A DNA stretch of 7,971 nucleotides from an uncultured Dorea sp. (GTDB lineage Bacteria; Bacillota; Clostridia; Lachnospirales; Lachnospiraceae), in NCBI GenBank assembly GCA_910589275.1, contig CAJUTH010000070.1, positions 1 to 7,971 of the forward strand, written 5' to 3'. The notes under the pieces were generated by a model. That model was not told where the DNA came from, ran no database searches, and saw nothing but the letters and a program-made list of their open reading frames with translations. Position numbers and translations under genes: made by a program. Shown here piece by piece: positions 5,167 through 7,971 of this stretch. The first letter of the stretch is position 1; every line of letters starts with the position of its first letter.

Positions 5167-6592
5167 AAAAAACTCCTTTGCAAAATCGCCAGAAGCAAAT
5201 CTCTCCTGCAGCCACCCCCGCACCCGCAAGACAAGCAAATGGAAGGAGCGGCACAGGAAACCATTTCCTACTGGACAGAAATATTTCCCCGACAGTTAAA
5301 ATCGTTGCTGTAATCAACACAAGCACTTTACTTATGTTTCCATGGAGCAGTTCGTTCGTACTGTTTACAGTCCGGGGCATTTTTAAATCAATGAGGACGC
5401 CTAACCACGAACAGACATAATTCATGGAAGTACCATAAAGCAGGAGCAGGAAAGCGCTCAGAACCGGCAGCCTCTCCAAACATATCAGGATGGGCCAAAA
5501 TAGAAATACTGTAATCTCTCCCCATAAAAATCCCTGTATTGTTTTCCATAAAAACAGCCTCTGACCTGAAATGGGGAGAAATGCATAACAGGATTTATTG
5601 TCATCACTGGAATAGGCTGTACTGGAGATGGTATTAACCGAACAACAGGACATCAGCAGAAACAGTTCTTCCACATAGGTTCCTGTCAGGCCAATCTGGC
5701 TGAAATTGTAGAACAGAAGCCTGGATAAAATCATCACTGTTATCATATTCTTGATGTTGGAAAAGAAGATCAGTTCCTTATTTCTGGTAACACGTTTCCA
5801 CTCCAACAGGAAATACGGGTGTGTAATATGGGACGTTGTCGGCCGTTTCCCGGCTTCTCTATGGCGGAAGTCCTGTACATTCAGATAGCCCCTCACATAC
5901 CAATGCTCCGCGGCAAACCTCAGAGCCATTATCAAAACAGTCAACCCCAGCAATGCCACAGCCCATACCCAAAGAGCAACATGTAATTCCTGTTCCTTCG
6001 GGACGGCCTGACTTTTTCCGGCAATATATCCCCAAAGGGCAAAAACTACATTCCCCGCAAGCCAGGCAAGCACTAAAAAAGAACCATATTGAAATACAAC
6101 AAAGGCATATCCCACTATATCATAGGCACAAAATCTGCTAAGCAAGATCGAGAACAAGATAACCCCGATATCCATAACACCTGTAAGGATGCAGCAAAAC
6201 AACATTGCCAAAACTGCCTCTCTTCGACGATGTGCTTCAAAAAGAAAAAACGGATAAAGAAATGCAGCACAAATTCCTGACTGCAAAATAAAAATCCTCA
6301 TAGCCACAACACTTACAATCGTCTGCGCCTCCACCGGATAGCAAAGGATCATTTTAATCCGACGGTTCATACACAACTGGTCAGGAAGCTGATAGATTCC
6401 CCAAAACGCACAGAGCCAAACCGATATCAGTGATACAAACACATAGCCGTTATCTGCTGCCGCAGCCGGAAGATACGAATCCAATATATACCAGATTAAA
6501 TATCCTATATAGGCGCCTATTATCATAAAGGAAGCGGCAACCACCGGATGCGTCTTATTATGAAGTAAAATTTTACATAAGATATGTTTCAT
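5150..6592 (-). CDS. ABC transporter permease, 480 residues, polytopic
   Basis: This membrane protein has about eleven or twelve hydrophobic segments, in two halves. Six lie between residues 18 and 226. A hydrophilic segment (about 227-275, containing RHREAGKRPTTSH) follows, and then five or six more to the C-terminus. Its overlap with the ATPase start identifies it as that ATPase's transmembrane subunit. It is larger than the typical six-helix BcrB-type permease (about 230-250 residues), as if two six-helix units were joined in one chain, which would let a single permease pair with an ATPase dimer. No extracytoplasmic MacB- or FtsX-type domain is visible. The ATG at 6592 has an AAAGG 8 nt upstream and lies 25 bp after the small membrane gene. 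Family assignment beyond ABC-2-like exporter is uncertain. Confidence 0.85.
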   Translation of the reverse strand: MKHILCKILLHNKTHPVVAASFMIIGAYIGYLIWYILDSYLPAAAADNGYVFVSLISVWLCAFWGIYQLPDQLCMNRRIKMILCYPVEAQTIVSVVAMRIFILQSGICAAFLYPFFLFEAHRRREAVLAMLFCCILTGVMDIGVILFSILLSRFCAYDIVGYAFVVFQYGSFLVLAWLAGNVVFALWGYIAGKSQAVPKEQELHVALWVWAVALLGLTVLIMALRFAAEHWYVRGYLNVQDFRHREAGKRPTTSHITHPYFLLEWKRVTRNKELIFFSNIKNMITVMILSRLLFYNFSQIGLTGTYVEELFLLMSCCSVNTISSTAYSSDDNKSCYAFLPISGQRLFLWKTIQGFLWGEITVFLFWPILICLERLPVLSAFLLLLYGTSMNYVCSWLGVLIDLKMPRTVNSTNELLHGNISKVLVLITATILTVGEIFLSSRKWFPVPLLPFACLAGAGVAAGEICFWRFCKGVFYDTDA

Positions 6593-6617
6593 AAGGCAGC
6601 CTTTCCAAGCACAGTCT

Positions 6618-6944
6618 TCACATCATATTCACATAGGAAAACATCATAACTGCCAGAAGAATCACAAAAACACCACTGTTCATCTTAGTCAGGCGGTTCT
6701 GACGGATAAACAGCAGGTTTACAATCAATGCAATAATCGGAAACAGCCACACTCCCAGAACACTGGGTATCGGATAATAAGTTTCGCCCATATGCAGAAT
6801 AGAAATCTGTTCCGGAAGGAACAGCAGCATAATTCCGGATAGTACAAACATCAGCAATATGACACCAAAGTTTACAGTCGCCAGTTTTGCATTATTTTCC
6901 GTAAAATTTTCCCCAAGAACGTTTTTTAATAGTCTTCGAATCAT
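6618..6944 (-). CDS. Small membrane protein, DUF1648-like
   Basis: This is a 108-residue protein with three predicted helices at about 22-43, 60-80 and 90-106. Between the first two, LPEQISILHMGETYYPIPSV resembles the DUF1648 signature (LPxxIPxH-n-G), found at the N-terminus of SdpI-type immunity proteins and in stand-alone small proteins. In SdpI the family is linked to immunity against a killing peptide. Here it sits between an XRE regulator (16 bp upstream) and an ABC permease (25 bp downstream), so a role as immunity or accessory subunit is reasonable but inferred. The ATG at 6944 is preceded by AAAGGAG with 6 nt spacing. Similarity is modest and the domain call could be wrong. Confidence 0.65.
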   Translation of the reverse strand: MIRRLLKNVLGENFTENNAKLATVNFGVILLMFVLSGIMLLFLPEQISILHMGETYYPIPSVLGVWLFPIIALIVNLLFIRQNRLTKMNSGVFVILLAVMMFSYVNMM

Positions 6945-6960
6945 AATATGCTCCTTTCTG

Positions 6961-7608
6961 TCATTTCCTTTCAGAAAGACTGTCTTTCAGCTTCTTCATC
7001 GCCTCACAAAATGCAGGACTGTTTTTATAATCATCACTTTTACTTGTCAGCTCTGGAAGCTCTCCCAGAAGCCTTTCCGCTTCCTCTAAATCATTTTCCA
7101 GAACTGCCATTGCCGCTAACGCAGTAGCTGCCGGCTGCCAATACTCGGTCACTCCGCTTTTATATACCGCGTAGAGCAACTCTTTTTTCTGCATTTTCCA
7201 ATTCTTCTTCTCTTCCCTCGTCGCGTCCGGGCAGACTGCTTCAAATACTGTAAAAATACCGGCCGCCTCATATTTTAATTCCACACTGGCCGGATACTGG
7301 TGAAGCAGGTTCGCAAGTGTATTCCCAGCCTCCTGATATCTTCCAGCACGGGCAACAGACAGAATCTCATTCAGCTTTTGTTCAATCACATCACTGGACA
7401 GTATTTTTTCATAGTTCAGCAGCATGTCCACATTGGTATCCAACACTCTTGCTAATGGACAGAGCAATGTAATATCAGGATACGAGCTGTTGGTCTCCCA
7501 CTTGCTGACCGCAGGCGAAGAAATCCCAAGCGCCGCCGCCAACTGTTCCTGGGTCATCCCCTTTGCCTTTCGCAGCGCCGCTATATTAGCGCCAAGCTTT
7601 AATTCCAC
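6961..7608 (-). CDS. XRE/Cro-C1-family transcriptional regulator
   Basis: This is a 215-residue regulator. Residues 5-62 are a classical HTH_3 domain: GMTQEQLAAALGISSPAVSK is the helix-turn-helix, followed by WE and a leucine-rich closing helix. The remaining ~150 residues are helical. They contain TPR-like pairs (GRYQEAGNTLANLL near 105 and NDLEEAERLLGELP near 180), suggesting a ligand- or peptide-sensing or dimerisation domain. The start is GTG at 7608, chosen for the AAGGGGG site about 8 nt upstream and because the HTH then begins at the usual distance; nearby ATGs are out of frame. It is the first gene of a four-gene operon and probably controls its own promoter and the ABC exporter downstream. 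Confidence 0.92.
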   Translation of the reverse strand: MELKLGANIAALRKAKGMTQEQLAAALGISSPAVSKWETNSSYPDITLLCPLARVLDTNVDMLLNYEKILSSDVIEQKLNEILSVARAGRYQEAGNTLANLLHQYPASVELKYEAAGIFTVFEAVCPDATREEKKNWKMQKKELLYAVYKSGVTEYWQPAATALAAMAVLENDLEEAERLLGELPELTSKSDDYKNSPAFCEAMKKLKDSLSERK

Positions 7609-7649
7609 CGCACATTCCCCCTTTTGATTATCCTGCGCTTCATAATTTC

Positions 7650-7678
7650 AGTATAGGCAAAAAAGAAAATTTACACAA
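7650..7678 (-). promoter_or_regulatory. Promoter of the XRE-ABC operon
   Basis: On the minus strand, TTGTGT (7673-7678) and TATACT (7650-7655) are separated by exactly 17 bp. The boxes match consensus at 4 and 5 of 6 positions. The -10 box ends 41 bp before the GTG start, leaving a short leader with the RBS. It presumably drives all four genes. Confidence 0.65.
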
Positions 7679-7703
7679 TGGAGGCACAGTTAAATATATT
7701 TCA

Positions 7704-7732
7704 ATTTTTTCTAACCAATGGTTAGAAAAAAT
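7704..7732. promoter_or_regulatory. Perfect palindrome: bidirectional terminator or operator
   Basis: The arms A-TTTTTT-CTAACC and GGTTAG-AAAAAA-T are perfectly complementary around a 3-nt centre (AAT), giving 13 bp arms. With A- and T-tracts on both sides it has the form of a small bidirectional intrinsic terminator, though the GC part is only CTAACC/GGTTAG. It lies 26 bp upstream of the XRE operon -35 box, so it could instead be an upstream operator, or a roadblock insulating the operon from leftward read-through. Confidence 0.5.
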
Positions 7733-7918
7733 ATCTACAAGGTTTACATAAAACTCTGCCTGTTTATGTACTCCGTTATCTATAATCAATAAATACCTTC
7801 CTATTCTTTCACCAATCTCAACTCCCACAATACAGAGGTTTCCTTATTTTTCCGTACATGGAACGGCAGCGAATGCATTATTTAATTTTATCAGCTATAT
7901 ACTCCTTTCACAAGGCAC
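7733..7918. other. Intergenic stretch, possible minus-strand ORF relic
   Basis: No convincing gene is present. A minus-strand frame (62 codons from 7828 to 7640) reads GVEIGERIGRYLLIIDNG and HKQAEFYVNLVDIF before running through the palindrome and into the XRE promoter. The first ~38 codons (7828 to about 7715) look protein-like; the tail does not. It could be a severed gene fragment. The ATG has no good RBS. Confidence 0.25.
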
Positions 7919-7958
7919 TGTTCCATTTTTGCAAACTGAGGGACAGTTTTTGCATACA
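7919..7958 (+). repeat. IS21-type terminal-repeat-like doublet at right edge
   Basis: TGTTCCA-TTTTTGCA (from 7919) and GGACAG-TTTTTGCA (from 7941) repeat with a 21 bp period and a TG tip at 7919. This is the same architecture, orientation and period as the doublet at 776-820. An IS21-family element could begin at 7919 and continue past the window, but only 53 bp are visible and no coding part can be checked. Confidence 0.4.
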
Positions 7959-7971
7959 TTCTAAAATGTGC

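Noticed and set aside
5167..5238. 24-codon N-terminal extension of the ABC ATPase
   Set aside because: The extension lies wholly within the permease coding region and has no RBS. The AAAGGAG at 5173-5179 and the family N-terminus both place the start at 5166.

Overview
This window looks like an accessory chromosomal region of a low-GC Gram-positive gut-type bacterium, most likely a clostridial Lachnospiraceae-like Firmicute. That is an inference from AT-rich DNA, strong AAGGAGG-type ribosome binding sites, sigma-A promoters with 17-19 bp spacers, and the gene families present. Every confident full-length gene lies on the minus strand. They form separate transcription units divided by AT-rich stretches that hold broken genes and transposon-end-like repeats.

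Left to right: (1) 1-717 is a BcrA-type ABC transporter ATPase whose C-terminus runs off the window. (2) 718-2191 is a mosaic. It holds an IS21-type transposon-end-like doublet, an intrinsic terminator, an unrecognised 63-residue ORF, a 28-residue membrane peptide with the look of a type I toxin (between a strong RBS and a stem-loop), a TPR gene broken by a single-A deletion, and a ~325 bp non-autonomous element with three TTGAGAGCCAC-like repeats at each end and a 26 bp inverted repeat in its middle. (3) 2192-4093 is a two-gene operon, a MerR-family regulator with a GyrI-like effector domain followed by a serine beta-lactamase-fold hydrolase. It is read from a textbook MerR promoter (19 bp spacer containing a dyad). 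(4) 4094-4524 is another junkyard, with a minus-strand C-terminal protein fragment joined directly to a second diverged copy of the TPR gene's 3' end. (5) 4525-7678 is a four-gene operon: XRE-family regulator, small DUF1648-like membrane protein, 480-residue ABC permease, ABC ATPase. (6) 7679-7971 is mostly non-coding, with a perfect A/T-flanked palindrome and another IS21-type end-like doublet at the right edge.

The regulated units look like defence or export modules. The MerR/GyrI sensor probably detects a small hydrophobic ligand and induces itself and the hydrolase. The XRE operon probably controls an ABC exporter of the peptide-resistance type. The most interesting content is in the intergenic mosaics: the candidate toxin peptide, the palindromic mobile element, and two copies of one gene tail in different states of decay.
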